From Leptobrachium leishanense (Eukaryota; Chordata; Amphibia; Anura; Megophryidae), in assembly GCA_009667805.1 (NCBI GenBank), contig CM019070.1:54607735-54671734 (forward strand): a stretch of 64,000 nucleotides of DNA, in the 5' to 3' direction. The position numbers and the translations under genes were made by a program. Positions 11,662 through 22,750 of this stretch are shown in pieces. Below the pieces are notes generated by a model. The model worked only from the letters and a program-made list of their open reading frames with translations, did not search any database and was not told the DNA's origin. Position 1 is the stretch's first letter; each line of letters begins with the position of its first letter.

Positions 11662-13019
11662 GTCAATCTATTTTCTGTGGACTTATTTGCAGAAATTATT
11701 GTTATGAAACTAGCAGGCAGACATCATATTTATCATTTTTCTACACTGAAAAAAATATGTGAGAGTATAAAGTTTGGATTAAACCTCTGAGCGGAGAAGA
11801 ACCAGAGAGAAAACATCTGTTTGCCAATTTCCTATTGGTAACAGTACATCTGCAGCAATAACTAAATTACTTTCATACTATTTCTCTGTGAAGCCATTAA
11901 GCCTAGAAACATGCTGGTTTTGGCAATACAGAAATCAAAGTGGCAGCTCAGCAGAGCCTATCTATGTTAAAGAAGAAAAATCCACAGGCTGTTTCAAATA
12001 TCAACAAGGAACCCTGAAATTTTCCATCAATTTCTTTTCATGGCCTCCTGACATTTTCAACTTAAAACTATATTGCTTAACATCAAGGCACTTTAAGATA
12101 GCTTCAGTTGGCAAAAGGTAGTTTTTCAGTGAGATTCAACAGAAAAAGGTAATTTTTTTTCAGAGAGGTTTGCTGGAAAATAAAGGTAATTTTCAGAACC
12201 ACTTGCTTCATACTTTCCTGTTATTTTGACTCATTCTAAATAGTCCTAATGTCATTCATGAGCGCACTATGTCGATATGTCCTCAGTAGTTAAGCCGTGT
12301 GCGTGAGTTTAGACAAACTGTAGCTTTAGGCCAGTGTTATTCCAGGTCTGTGAAGATCAAACAATGTAATTTTACTTAGAAGTTTCATCAATTTTGCATC
12401 AGTTGTGATAGAGAATGGGTGCAGCCCTTGCTCGCAGAATCATAATGCGCCAATGCTAAAAATAATGCTCTTGGTGGACAATCGAGTTTCATTTCACGGG
12501 GCATTATAAAGTAATCTTCAGTCACTAATGTTTCTTTGTACAAACTTTGCTGACTGCAAATTCATGTGGCCTCAAAGCCTCAAAGAAAAAGTCTTTTGAG
12601 CATCATGGGGTGAACAGGATATTGGCCACCCCCATGTATTGCTCACCGCATGGCCCTTCGAGGGTTAATAGTTCATCTCTACCACAGCAATCTTCTTTTC
12701 TTTTCTCGGTTGTTAGTTACTAAAGGCAAACTAAACAGGCTTTTAGAATGCATGTTATTACATGTTATTTGGACAAGTGGAAGAATAAACAGAACAAAAA
12801 GACTAGACCTTTCATCTGGCAATTTTCCGAAAGCTCTAATCTATCCAAAGCAAATCATGCAATCCTGTTGTAATGGCTTCAAATAACCCTCCCCTCCCTA
12901 AAACGTAGAAATCCTCACGCTTCTCTATTTTTGTTGTTTTTCCTTTTGATTTACTTTTACTAAGGATCTAAAAAAAAATGAAGCCGAAACAAAAAATCTA
13001 CCTACTCTTGTATACGTTC
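11662..13019. other. Unique AT-rich stretch
   Basis: No transposon end, long open frame or tandem repeat is recognised. About 12235-12560 has even base composition and no repeat similarity to the rest of the window, with motifs such as cataatgcgcc and gggcattataaagtaatc; it could be a conserved noncoding element. That is a guess from texture only. Confidence 0.3.
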
Positions 13020-13250
13020 TAGCATATATGTATATGAATCGGGCGTTGGCGTATGAAGGAGGGGGTGAGTTTATTTCTACAGTTTTTGAGTGTATATATA
13101 TTGTTTCATTTGGTTGTATATTTACCTTAATAAAGGCTCGTAATGAGCCGAAACGTCGGATTATATGTAACCTCTTAATTGTATTTAATAAAGTTTGTTA
13201 TTTTTATAAGACCCAGAGTGCGTCTCCTAACGTACAACTGTATATATATA
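13020..13250 (+). mobile_element. Penelope-type terminal repeat, second family, decayed
   Basis: The order of blocks parallels the right end of the 3-6 kb Penelope-like element: gtgagt, an AT stretch, gtttcat, a hairpin followed by gaaacgtcgga and ttatatgt, an aataaagtttgtt, then agacccagagtgcgtctcc (compare agaccgggagtgccaccg). The stem II equivalent is ggctc/gagcc at 13135-13139 and 13145-13149. No RT sequence is attached. Confidence 0.6.
13126..13157 (+). ncRNA. Degenerate hammerhead motif
   Basis: A five-base-pair hairpin (ggctc, loop gtaat, gagcc) is followed by GAAAC (13150-13154) and GTC (13155-13157). The box before the hairpin reads CTTAATAA where CTGATGAA is expected, with three changes, so the catalytic core is probably dead. 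The position matches the hammerhead of the Penelope-like element at 3-6 kb. Confidence 0.5.
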
Positions 13251-13750
13251 ATTTAAGTGCACCTGCATCGATAGGCAGACAGAGGATACATTTCACCAAA
13301 TACTATCACAAAACTGACACCAATGAAATCCAATGAATATGGGAAATTTACCAATGGTTTTAAACATAGATCATTAGATCATTCATTTGTTGTTATATAA
13401 TTCATTTCCACGTTATACATTATGTAAGGTTGATATTCACACACGTATTGATTAGGGATGAGCCGAACTTTTCAAAAGTTCGAATTCGAACTCGAACTCA
13501 ATGCAAGTCAATGGGACTCAAAATTCGATTTTTAGAGCGAGTTTTTTAGAGTGAGTTTTCCATGAAATAAGGGTTAAAAATAAAAACGAAAAATTCCTTC
13601 AAATATCATGCCTAGGAGGTCCTCATAACCTGCCCGTGAAGTGGCGGATTTGTAGGATGTATAGAAACATTTAAAAACAATGTCCGGGTCTGGGTAGTGC
13701 CCTGGGGGACATGAAACAAGGAAAAAAAGTAAAAAAAAAGACGTTTTTAA

Positions 13751-15415
13751 CCCCTTCACTGCTGACGATGTGTGGGACATGTCCTCAGTTACTCCCGCTG
13801 TATGCTGAGGAGGACGTGTCCCACACATCATCAGCTTTTGTGGGACCCCCAGCGGAGATACTCACCTCTCTGTCCGGGGTCCCGTGGCGTTCTGACTTCA
13901 GCGTCCTCAGACTCCGTGAGATGCCATGTATAGAGATGCTGATGGGGTTGTGTATAGAGATGCTGTGAGGCTGTGTATAGAGATGCTGTGTGGTTGTGTA
14001 TAGAGATGCTGATGGGGTTGTGTATAGAGATGCTGTTTGTGTATTGAGATGCTGATGGGGTTGTGTATAGAGATGCTGTTTGTATATAGAGATGCTGATG
14101 GGGTTGTGTATAGAGATGCTGTTTGTGTATAGAGATGCTGATGGGGTTGTGTATAGAGATGCTGATGGGGTTGTGTATAGAGATGCTGTTTGTGTATAGA
14201 GATGATGATGGGGTTGTGTATAGAGATGCTGTTTGTGTATAGAGATGCTGATGGGGTTGTGTATAGAGATGCTGTGAGGCTGTGTATAGAGATGCTGTGA
14301 GGTTGTGTATAGAGATGCTGATGGGGTTGTGTATAGAGATGCCGTGTATAGAGATGCTGATGGGGTTGTGTATAGAGATGCTGTTTGTGTATAGAGATGC
14401 TGATGGGGTTGTGTATAGAGATGCTGTGTATAGAGATGCTGTGAGGCTGTGTATAGAGATGCTGATGAGGTTGTGTATAGAGATGCTGTGAGGCTGTGTT
14501 TAGAGATGCTGATGGGGTTGTGTATAGAGATGCTGTTTGTATATAGAGATGCTGATGGGGTTGTGTATAGAGATGCTGTTTGTGTATAGAGATGCTGTTT
14601 GTGTATAGAGATGCTGATGGGGTTGTGTATAGAGATGCTGTTTGTGTATAGAGATGCTGATGGAGCTGTGTATAGAGATGCCTTGCGGCGCCGAAGTGCA
14701 GCCTAGCTCCGGTGGGGGCCACCATCTTGGATGGCGGCTCCACCCCCGGGTCCCCCCTCACTGCCTGACGTCCTCACGCATAGCGTGATGACGTCAGATA
14801 GCCGGGGAACCCCTAGCTGCCCGGAATCCCCTGGTGGAGATAGGGGGTTCATTTGAACCCCGATATCTCCAGAACTGTGGCAGATAGGGGGTCATGGAGG
14901 GTGTCAATCGAAAGGCCTGAGCATGATACCCAACATGACCAGGTATAAAGTAAAATAAATAAATAAAAACATGTATTTTTTTTGTGTGTTATTTTTATTA
15001 ATGCAGAAATATTGTTCACATTTCAATTATATTGTGAACAATGATGCTGCACTAATGATTTTTTTCTATGGGGTGCGTTTGCTATATATCACGTAATTCC
15101 CCCCACAAAATGCAACAAGTCCCCATTTCTAATTTTTGTACAAGCGCACCCCATAGAAAACATAACCGCAAACGCTCATGTGCTAAAATGTGAAAAAGAA
15201 ACACTTTACACACTGCAGATGATTAAAAATTCAAATTTTATTGCATTTTTTGTCATAATATACAGCCAGGACATGACGTATACGTATAAAAATGATATAT
15301 TATGAATCTGCGGAGTCTGACGGAAAGAACAATATCTAATATGTCTGGGTCATTTAATAAAATTCAAATCGCGTTTAAACATGATGAGCAAAAGCGGTAA
15401 AAATGAGCTAAGGGG
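13751..15415. mobile_element. TTAA-flanked (piggyBac-like) non-autonomous element, copy 1
   Basis: TTAA lies at 13747-13750 and 15416-15419, and the ends are ccccttcac and its near-complement gctaagggg. The 3' half (about 14840-15415) is shared with copies at 17112-18319 and 32023-33243, including gatagggggttcatttgaac and the attgttcacatttcaatta block. TTAA targets and CCC ends suit piggyBac. A minisatellite makes this copy longer than the others (1.67 kb against about 1.2 kb). Confidence 0.82.
13921..14688. repeat. Minisatellite, tgtatagagatgctg units
   Basis: About 30 tandem units of tgtatagagatgctg plus either atggggttg (24 bp), tttg (19 bp) or tgaggc variants. The two unit lengths alternate irregularly. 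A 284-codon minus-strand frame of Ser-Ile-His and Tyr-Thr-Gln-Pro repeats is a product of the unit and not a gene. The array lies inside TTAA element copy 1. Confidence 0.93.
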
Positions 15416-15950
15416 TTAAACAGCATATCAGAGGAAGATTTAGTAGAGAACTGAACACTTCTCAGAAGCACAGGTGTTGTTTGATACATGTTCAGATCAG
15501 GAGACATCACACCCTCAGTCTCTAACAATGTATCAAATTCATCAGACCAGACTAATTAAAAGCACAACACTAATTAACACCTGTTGTTTACGCCGTTTGA
15601 GAACACAGGTCATTTAGAGGTGAGAATCTTTGCACCTAGACATTAGTTCTTAATTCAATATCTAATAAACCGTTGTTTATAATATTCTGCAGTAAAGAGC
15701 CTCTTTATTTCTAGAATTTTTAGTATTTTTTAAGCATTTTTTATACTTTTCTTTAAAAAAAAATTCGAACTTGAACCGAACACGCCAAAAAGTTCAAAGT
15801 TCGCGAACTTGCGAATGGCCAAAGTTCGAATCGAACTCCGAACTGATCGAACCGAACAGCTCATCCCTAGTATTGATCACTCTTAGGTATAAACACTTTT
15901 TGTAGAGATTTGATGATATATGAAGGTTGTATCTCAGATGCACTACTGAG

Positions 15951-16150
15951 CGTGGTCTGGTAAAACGACCAAAAGGGTCAAAAGCAGGTGGCTGGCAAGT
16001 GTGGTCTGGTAAAACGACCAAAAGGGTCAAAGGCAGGTGGCTGGCAAGAGTGGTCTGGTAAAGAGGCAAAGGGTCAAGGACAGGCAGCTGGCAAGCGTGG
16101 TCTGGTAAACATACAAAAGGGTCTGGTACACAAGGAATCTTGAAACTAGG
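15951..16150. repeat. Four-copy 49-bp tandem repeat in an LTR-like block
   Basis: The core gtggtctggtaaaacgacca recurs with starts at 15952, 16001, 16050 and 16097. The surrounding 15.9-16.7 kb, with ggttttaaataggg and GC-rich stretches, resembles the minus-strand LTRs elsewhere in the window, but I cannot find TG...CA ends or a target duplication. Confidence 0.75.
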
Positions 16151-16975
16151 CAGCGGTAGAGAAAGGGATGACAATGCTAGGAAGGCACAGGACAACTTAG
16201 CAGTGAGCAGGGGGCAAACTGGGTTTTAAATAGGGCATCTGTGCAGGAATCACACCTCCTCCAAACAGTTTGGGATACCGTATGTTGCCTAGGAGACCAG
16301 CCCGGCGGAGCTGCTCATACAGAAGGGGATTGGCTGAGGCCTGTCATCTCCTCCGGAGACGCCATCTTGGATGGGCCACATGTGACTTGGAATACCCTGC
16401 GGTCTTGCAAAGGCTGCGAGGGATGCCCCTTCTGGGGCTCGTCTGGTTGAGCCGGTCAGATTGTGCAGTGGTTGGTAGTGGGAGCCATAGATTGCATTGG
16501 TGGAGGTGTATTCCAACCACCAGCATCCGGGGGAGGGGGGGTAAGAAGTTGGGTGCAGCCGGACATGTGATCAAACTCACCTAAAACACTACAGCAATTT
16601 GCCAAAAAAGTGAGATCATCACTAAAAGACTGAACCAGGAGGAAATCAGGTGGCTGCAGTGTCTCCGAGTCCGTCACAAGGCCCAAACACGCAGTGATGA
16701 CCACCCCCACTATTCCATGGCAGCCAAGCCAATTTACACACACTAATAAACTTTGAATATGAATGACAACCAATAAGTCATAATTTTTATCTGAAATATG
16801 TTCTCACAGAAAAGGTGTAATTGGTATATCACTAAAGGCACCAACTGGTTACATTCTCACCCATCTTCCACTGTGTAAAGAAAGTCATCCAGTGACTGAA
16901 TCACTGCACTGGCGTCTGGAGTTTATGAAGGCAGGTATATTTAATAAAAAAAATGTATAGTAAATAAATAAATGG
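16150..16975. other. LTR-like GC-rich block and unique sequence
   Basis: No intact gene. The first half continues the block that begins with the 49-bp repeats and might be part of a minus-strand LTR; several overlapping short frames here have no recognisable product. From about 16740 on the sequence is AT-rich and nothing is recognised. Confidence 0.35.
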
Positions 16976-16984
16976 CTCGGTAGT

Positions 16985-17100
16985 GTCCACAAACAATGCA
17001 GGCAGCATTTTTTGCGCCTGCATTGTAATCCAGCGTTGTAATCCAGCAGTTTTTCCTCTCCTTGCGCCCACGTTTTAACACTAGGATTGTAGTGTGGCCC
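16985..17100. mobile_element. 3' fragment of the ggcccctattac MITE family
   Basis: aacaatgcaggcagcatttt and gcgcctgcattgtaatc match 62110-62150 in the full-length copy at 61484-62235. The fragment ends agtgtggcccc, close to the family end. The 5' part is missing, and the next element begins 12 bases further on. Confidence 0.7.
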
Positions 17101-17111
17101 CTGGTGTTTAA

Positions 17112-18319
17112 CCCCTTAACGCCGCAGGATGTACAATTACATCCTGCATTAGGTGGGCTTTGACGCCGCAGGACGTAATTGTACGTCCTCTGCGTTTTTC
17201 AGCCCCCCCGGCATATACTCACCTCCTCTGGCGGCTCCCTCGCTGATCTGAGTCCCACGGAGTCAGATCGGCAGGGTTTCCTCCTCCGGCGGACTGACGT
17301 CATCGCGCCGGGGGCGCGATGATGTCAGTTTCAGGCTTCCCCCCCCGCCGGAGCAGGGGAAGCGCCTGAAAGAGAGGGGGGATCCTTTGGATCCCTCTAT
17401 CCCCCCATCACTGGAGACTAGGATGCTGTGGCCAGCATTGCTGGAAGGGTCACAGCCTGACCTTTCCAGTGATGTATGGGGGGTTAACCCCTTAGTTGCC
17501 AGGTCGCGACTAATTCGTGCCCGATCGCGGCCTCTTTCCGGTGGGGGCCACCATCTTGGATGGCAGCCCCCACCTCTGGGTCCCCCCGCGTCAACTGACT
17601 CATCGTACCATGTGCGATGATGTCAATTAACCGGGGAACCCCCTAGCTGCAAAGGGATTTCCTATGGATTTCCTATGGGATTTTCCTATGGGGGGTCATG
17701 TCTGATATTGCTGGAATGGTCAGAGCATGGCCTTTCCAATGATATTAAACATGACCATGTTAAAAGTAAAATAAAAGTTAAAAAAAATGTAAAAATAAAA
17801 ATAATAAAAATATTAAATAATAAAAAAAGTTATTTTTTTTTAATGCAGCACTATTGTTCACATTTCAATTATAATGTGAACAATGATGCTTCACTAATGA
17901 TTTTTTTTGGGGGGGTTTAGCTAAAATCACGCAATTTCTCCCCAAAAAAAAATGGGTTCCCCGTTCTAATTTTTTTAACAAATCTACCCCATAGCATATG
18001 ACCGCAAAGGCTCGGATAATAATATTTTTTAAAAAAAAACACTTTACACACTGTGGATGATTGAAATTTTATTGAAAATTCACATTTAAATTTTTTTTTA
18101 TATTTTTTGTTATAGAATTCTGGCAGGGCATGACCTATACATATAATAATGAAATATTATAAATCTTCCGAGTCTGCCGGAAAGAACGATATATAATTTG
18201 TCTGGGTGGTATAATAATATGTGACTTAAAACCGCGTTTAAAAACGGTCAAAATGGGCTCAGCAAACTTCTACTTCTAAATAGCGCCGAAGTTGTAAAAT
18301 TACTCACGTCCTTAAGGGG
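17112..18319. mobile_element. TTAA-flanked (piggyBac-like) non-autonomous element, copy 2
   Basis: TTAA at 17108-17111 and 18320-18323; ends ccccttaacg and the complement of cgtccttaagggg. Two short palindromes, gtacaattacatcctgc with its partner and a gcgccgggggcgcgatgatg block, lie in the first 250 bases. The 3' half shares attgttcacatttcaatta and the aaatattataaatcttccga block with the copies at 13751 and 32023. Confidence 0.82.
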
Positions 18320-18349
18320 TTAAGAGCTTTTCTGGGAAGCTACCACTCT

Positions 18350-18640
18350 ACCTTTACTAGCTTTTTTAAATACTTTGGGCCATATTACATAGTTTGTGCT
18401 AACTTAACCAGAGCTGTTGTAAACTTACCAGAGCCATTATAGCCTATGGAGGTTTTAAGTTTACAACAGCTCTGGTTAAGTTAGCACCAACATTGTATTA
18501 TAGCCCTTTGTATTTCTGTAACGACTGTAAAAATTTCAATGTTCTTGAACCCAGGATGTACTTGAAAATGAGAGAAATCTCAAAGTATACTTCCTGGTAA
18601 AATACTTTGCAAATAAATCATAAATGAATAAATCACCTTC
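18350..18640 (+). mobile_element. L2-like LINE 3' tail, split by a MITE
   Basis: The tail tatttctgtaacgactgta through cttcctggtaaaatactt matches 1324-1405 plus 3062-3085. It is interrupted at 18377-18506. This copy preserves the uninterrupted junction caaagtatacttcctggtaa that proves LTRs A and B are insertions in the other copy. Confidence 0.8.
18377..18506. mobile_element. Palindromic 130-bp MITE in the LINE tail
   Basis: About 50-bp inverted arms: gtgctaacttaaccagagct on the left and the complement on the right, with the outer ends gggccatattac and the complement gggctataatac. TTT flanks both sides (18374-18376 and 18507-18509), and removing the element restores the LINE tail. The terminal sequence resembles the ggcccctattac family, so it could be a short relative. 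Confidence 0.88.
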
Positions 18641-20660
18641 AATTTGAATACCACTTCACTACCTAGTGTGAGTGTGTAGGAGTCCATACCTTTACGCCTT
18701 TCCTGATTAATAGGGATACGAGAGGAACATCATTTTCATGTTTTGTTGTTTATTGCTCTATGTCTGTAGGTTGCTTATCTGTAAGAAAATAAATTCTTTA
18801 CTCAGTGAGTAGTTTGGAATTTACTACTGCGCATAATAAGCTACTCCGAATTTTTGGACATTTTTAGAAAAAATTGAAATGGATTTTAAGGGTCAGTCTG
18901 AATTGGTTGTTTTCATTTTAAAGGATGGTAATTGTACTACTTCTAATTTTCTTCTACAAATAGTCCAACGTAATTCACTCGGCTGCAAAACATTCAGACC
19001 TCAGCAAATAATCCTGTCGGTTTTTGGTTTGTTACACAAGATCTATTTTAAAGACACCCCTACTGCAACTATTTTAAAGACATTATTCTATTATTACACG
19101 CACATAACAGTTCAATGCAGCTTGCACATGTAATTAATTGAAATATTATATTATGGTGTCAGCTTATTTGTATATATTTTAATACTAGATGACACAGAGC
19201 CAAAAAAAATAAAATAAAAAAATGATTTCAAATAAATGAAAAATTAACATACAGAAACAGCAAGAGAACCTTTATTTTCGATTTAGTATTTGTGGCAAAC
19301 TTCCAAATTGCTTTTTGCATAATTTAAGCAAACTGTGCAAAATATGTAAATCTTAAATACTGTTGCAGGCTGAGATACAGATGACTCAGTCTTCCAGGGG
19401 GAAATATAATTTACAAATTAATTTTCCCCAATGAATTAACATCATGCAAATGTTCCAAAAGAGTGAAAATATCTGTTTGTATTAATTGTATAAAGTATCT
19501 TTGTGTGGTTGAGAGAGTATCCTGAGGATCATGCTTCAAATGAAAAGCAAATTCCATTAGCATTCGTTTTTATAATTACCTTTTAATTTGATTTTAGTTC
19601 ACTGGAACACAAGCAAACATGGCAGTTTTCTCACAGATTCGAGCAGCTGATGGGCAAAGGTTAATTTATATGTACACGGACACATTATCTTGTCACATCT
19701 GCTGTTAATTACAAACATATATATTAGTCTAATTAAAGATTGCAAGGGACTGACCTAAATTGTTCAATGGGCTCTTGCAACACACGCTGCATTGTTAGCA
19801 CATTTCACGTTTCATGATTAGCTTTTGTATAGTGATGAGAAGTAACATTTCTGCTAATGAACTTTGTTGCTTCAATTCTCCTCCATCTTTCATAAGATCA
19901 CTCTGTTTCAAGACACCGCTGTGTAAAAACAATACACCGCGATATGGACAGTCATGGGAATTTTATGCCAAATCACAGCAATTTCTGTTTCCCTGTCATT
20001 ATCGCAAGTGTTTTCCAATGATTATATTCCATGACAGCTGTCGAAGTGACTGCCCCATCTAATTTAAAGCACATTATTGAAACAAACAGTTATTGCGAAT
20101 CAGCACATCATCAGGATTAATTAATCTCTCTGTGTGTGGTAAACTGTTAATCAGATCATTTCCACTCAAAAAAACAAAAACAAAAAAATGTAAAAAAAAA
20201 TTAAAGTGCTCAACTGATTATTTATTTCGTGGGTATCGTAAAGGAAATTAATTAAATGTTATTTACAGTTTTGCTAAAAAATCAAGTTTATCTGGTGTTA
20301 TTAATAAACCTAGATGATACTTTTTCTGAAGTGACTCATTCTTAATGTCATTTTTAAATTTCCTGATGACAAATAAATGTAGATCTGCCGAAACCCTGCA
20401 AAAGGTGTGAATTGGAGTCAAATACAAAATAGGATGTGGATACATTCATTAACACAATTAATATACTAACAATCAGACATTTTAATTTAGTTTTCAAAAA
20501 CTTTAGTACTTAAACAAACTATACCCTGATGATTATGCGCTCAACTAATCACAGAGTGGAGATTGCATTAAAAATTACACTGATTATAGCCTAAATTTTG
20601 TAAATGTCTTTATGGATGACTCCCTTCATGACTATGTTGTGAAGAGACTCTCCAGCGTCA
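18641..20660. other. Unique AT-rich stretch with homeobox-type motifs
   Basis: No transposon or exon is recognised. About 19340-20160 contains attaattaatc, gtctaattaaag and several taatt motifs amid balanced complexity, the texture of a developmental enhancer or conserved noncoding element. Only sequence comparison could confirm this. Confidence 0.35.
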
Positions 20661-20673
20661 CTACGCATATCCC

Positions 20674-22742
20674 CAGTGGCGTCACTAGGGTTGGTGTCAC
20701 CCGGTGCGGTAACTTATGGTGTCACCCCCCCGAGTTTTACAGATTTTTTTTAACTACTCTTACTCCTAAATCAGTACTACCATATAACACTGAATGCTCA
20801 TACACACAGCACACATTACTGTGAGGTTTATTGCTGTGGAGCTTTCTCATATGCTCACACAAATTTTTGCCAGCTGCCAGCAAGTACGGTGCCTGTTCGA
20901 AGGCAGTGAAAGCACACATGGATATATATTGCCCCCAGCAGCTCTGGATATATTGCCCCCAGCAGCTCACCCATGGATATATATTGCCCCAGCTCACATA
21001 TGGATATATTGCGCCTCAGCTCACATATGGATATATTGCCCCAGACAAGCTCACACATGGATATATTGCCCCCAGACCAGCTCACACATGGATATTGCCC
21101 CAGCTCTCATGGATATGCCCCAGCACACATGGATACTGCCCCAGCACACATGGATACTGCCCCAGCACACATGGATACTGCCCCAGCTCACATGGATATG
21201 CCACAGCTCTCATGGATATGCCCCAGGAGCTCTCATGGATATGCCCCAGCAGCTCTCATGGATATGCCCCAGCAGCTCTCATGGATATTGCCCCCAGCTC
21301 ATGGATATGTCCCAGCAGCTCTCATGTATATTGCCCCCAGCTCATGGATATGTCCCAGCAGCTCTCATGGATATGCCCCAGCAGCTCTCATGGATATGCC
21401 CCAGCAGCTCTCATGGATATTGCCCCAGCTCCTCTCATGGATATTGTCCCAGCTCCTCTCATGGATATACTGCCCCAGCTCCTCTCATGGATATTGCCCC
21501 AGCTCCTCTCATGGATATTACCCCAAGCTCCTCTCATGGATATTGCCCCAGCTCCTCTCATGGATTTTGCCCCAGCTCCTCTCATGGATATTGCCCCAGC
21601 TCCTCTCATGGATATGCCCCAGCTCCTCTCATGGATATGCCCCAGCTCCTCTCATGGATATACTGCCCCAGCTCCTCTCATGGATTTTGCCCCAGCTCCC
21701 CTCATGGATATACTGCCCCAGCTACTCTCATGGCTATGCCCCAGCTCCTCTCATTGATATTGCCCCAACTCATGGATACTGCCCCAGCTCATGGATATGC
21801 CCCAGCTCATGGATAATGCCCCAGCTCATGGATATGCCCCAGCACATGGATACTGCCCCAGCTCATGGATATACTGCCCCAGCTCATGGATAATGCCCCA
21901 GCACATGGATACTGCCCCAGCTCATGGATATTGCCCCAGCTCATGGATATACTGCCCCAGCTCATGGATAATGCCCCAGCTCATGGATACTGCCACAGCT
22001 CATGGATACTGCCCCAGCTCATGGATACTGCCCCAGCTCATGGATATGCCCCAGCTCATGGATACTGCCCCAGCTCATGGATATACTGCCCCAGCTCATG
22101 GATATACTGCCCCAGCTTATGGATACTGCCCCAGCTCATGGATATACTACCCCAGCTCATGGATACTGCCCCAGCTCATGGATATACCCCAGCTAATGGA
22201 TATGCACCAGCTCATGGATACTGCCCCAGCTCATGGATAATGCCCCAGCTCATGGATAATGCCCCAGCTCATGGATACTGCCCCAGCTCATGGATAATGC
22301 CACAGCTCATGGATAATGCCCCAGCTCATGGATACTGCCCCAGCTCATGGATATGCCCCAGCTCATGGATATGCCCCAGCTCATGGATATACTGCCCCAG
22401 CTCATGTATATATTGCCCCAACTCATGGATACTGCCCCAGCTCATGGATATGCCCCAGCTCATGGATATACCCCAGCTCATGGATAATGCCCCAGCTCAT
22501 GGATAATGCCCCCAGCTCACCTCCTGCACCGCGTGTTCTGCTCCCTCTGAGCGTCGGGCGGCATGGAGCTTGGGCGCTCACCTGGGGGAGCCACGTGACC
22601 AGCCGCGATCTCGCATGAACTCGGCTGGTGACATGGTTCCCCCAGGCTAGCGCCGAAGCTCCATAGCTTCGGATGCTCGCAGGGAGCGAACACGTGGCGC
22701 AGGGTGAGACACCCACCACGCCACCACGTTATGACGCCCCTG
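20674..22742. mobile_element. hAT-type non-autonomous transposon 3
   Basis: Ends are CAGTGGCGTCAC (20674) and the complement CAGGGGCGTCAT (ends 22742). The 8-bp flanks are catatccc (20666-20673) and catattcc (22743-22750), seven of eight matching. No transposase. About 1.6 kb of its 2.07 kb is a minisatellite. It has one reversed copy of the 55-bp unit seen as an array in hAT 1. Confidence 0.85.
20925..22510. repeat. 1.6-kb minisatellite, catggatattgccccagct units
   Basis: More than 75 imperfect units of 17-26 bases with the core catggata(t/c)(t)gccccagct. Unit types are grouped: longer units with cctctc or agctct in the first half (to about 21760), then short units in the second half. This zoning suggests local duplication waves. 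Long plus-strand frames rich in Met-Asp and Pro-Gln are repeat translations. Confidence 0.95.
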
Positions 22743-22750
22743 CATATTCC

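Larger units (their letters stand above)
13453..15869. mobile_element. hAT-type non-autonomous transposon 2
   Basis: Ends are TAGGGATGAGC (13453-13463, and the complement at 15859-15869), with a perfect 8-bp duplication gtattgat at 13445-13452 and 15870-15877. The subterminal regions are full of gttcgaa and cgaact motifs in both orientations, possibly transposase-binding sites. TAGGG ends with 8-bp duplications fit the hAT-Ac group. No transposase. It contains the TTAA element at 13751-15415. Confidence 0.9.

Noticed and set aside
13907..14761. A 284-codon minus-strand frame with Ser-Ile-His and Tyr-Thr-Gln-Pro repeats
   Set aside because: It is the tgtatagagatgctg minisatellite read in one frame, with no domain.
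19600..19640. A possible exon start after ttttgattttag
   Set aside because: The acceptor-like sequence is not followed by an open frame with any recognisable domain, and no donor context supports it.
20794..22618. Several long overlapping plus-strand open frames of up to 340 codons
   Set aside because: All are translations of the catggata-gccccagct minisatellite in three frames. A repeat unit without stops keeps all frames open.
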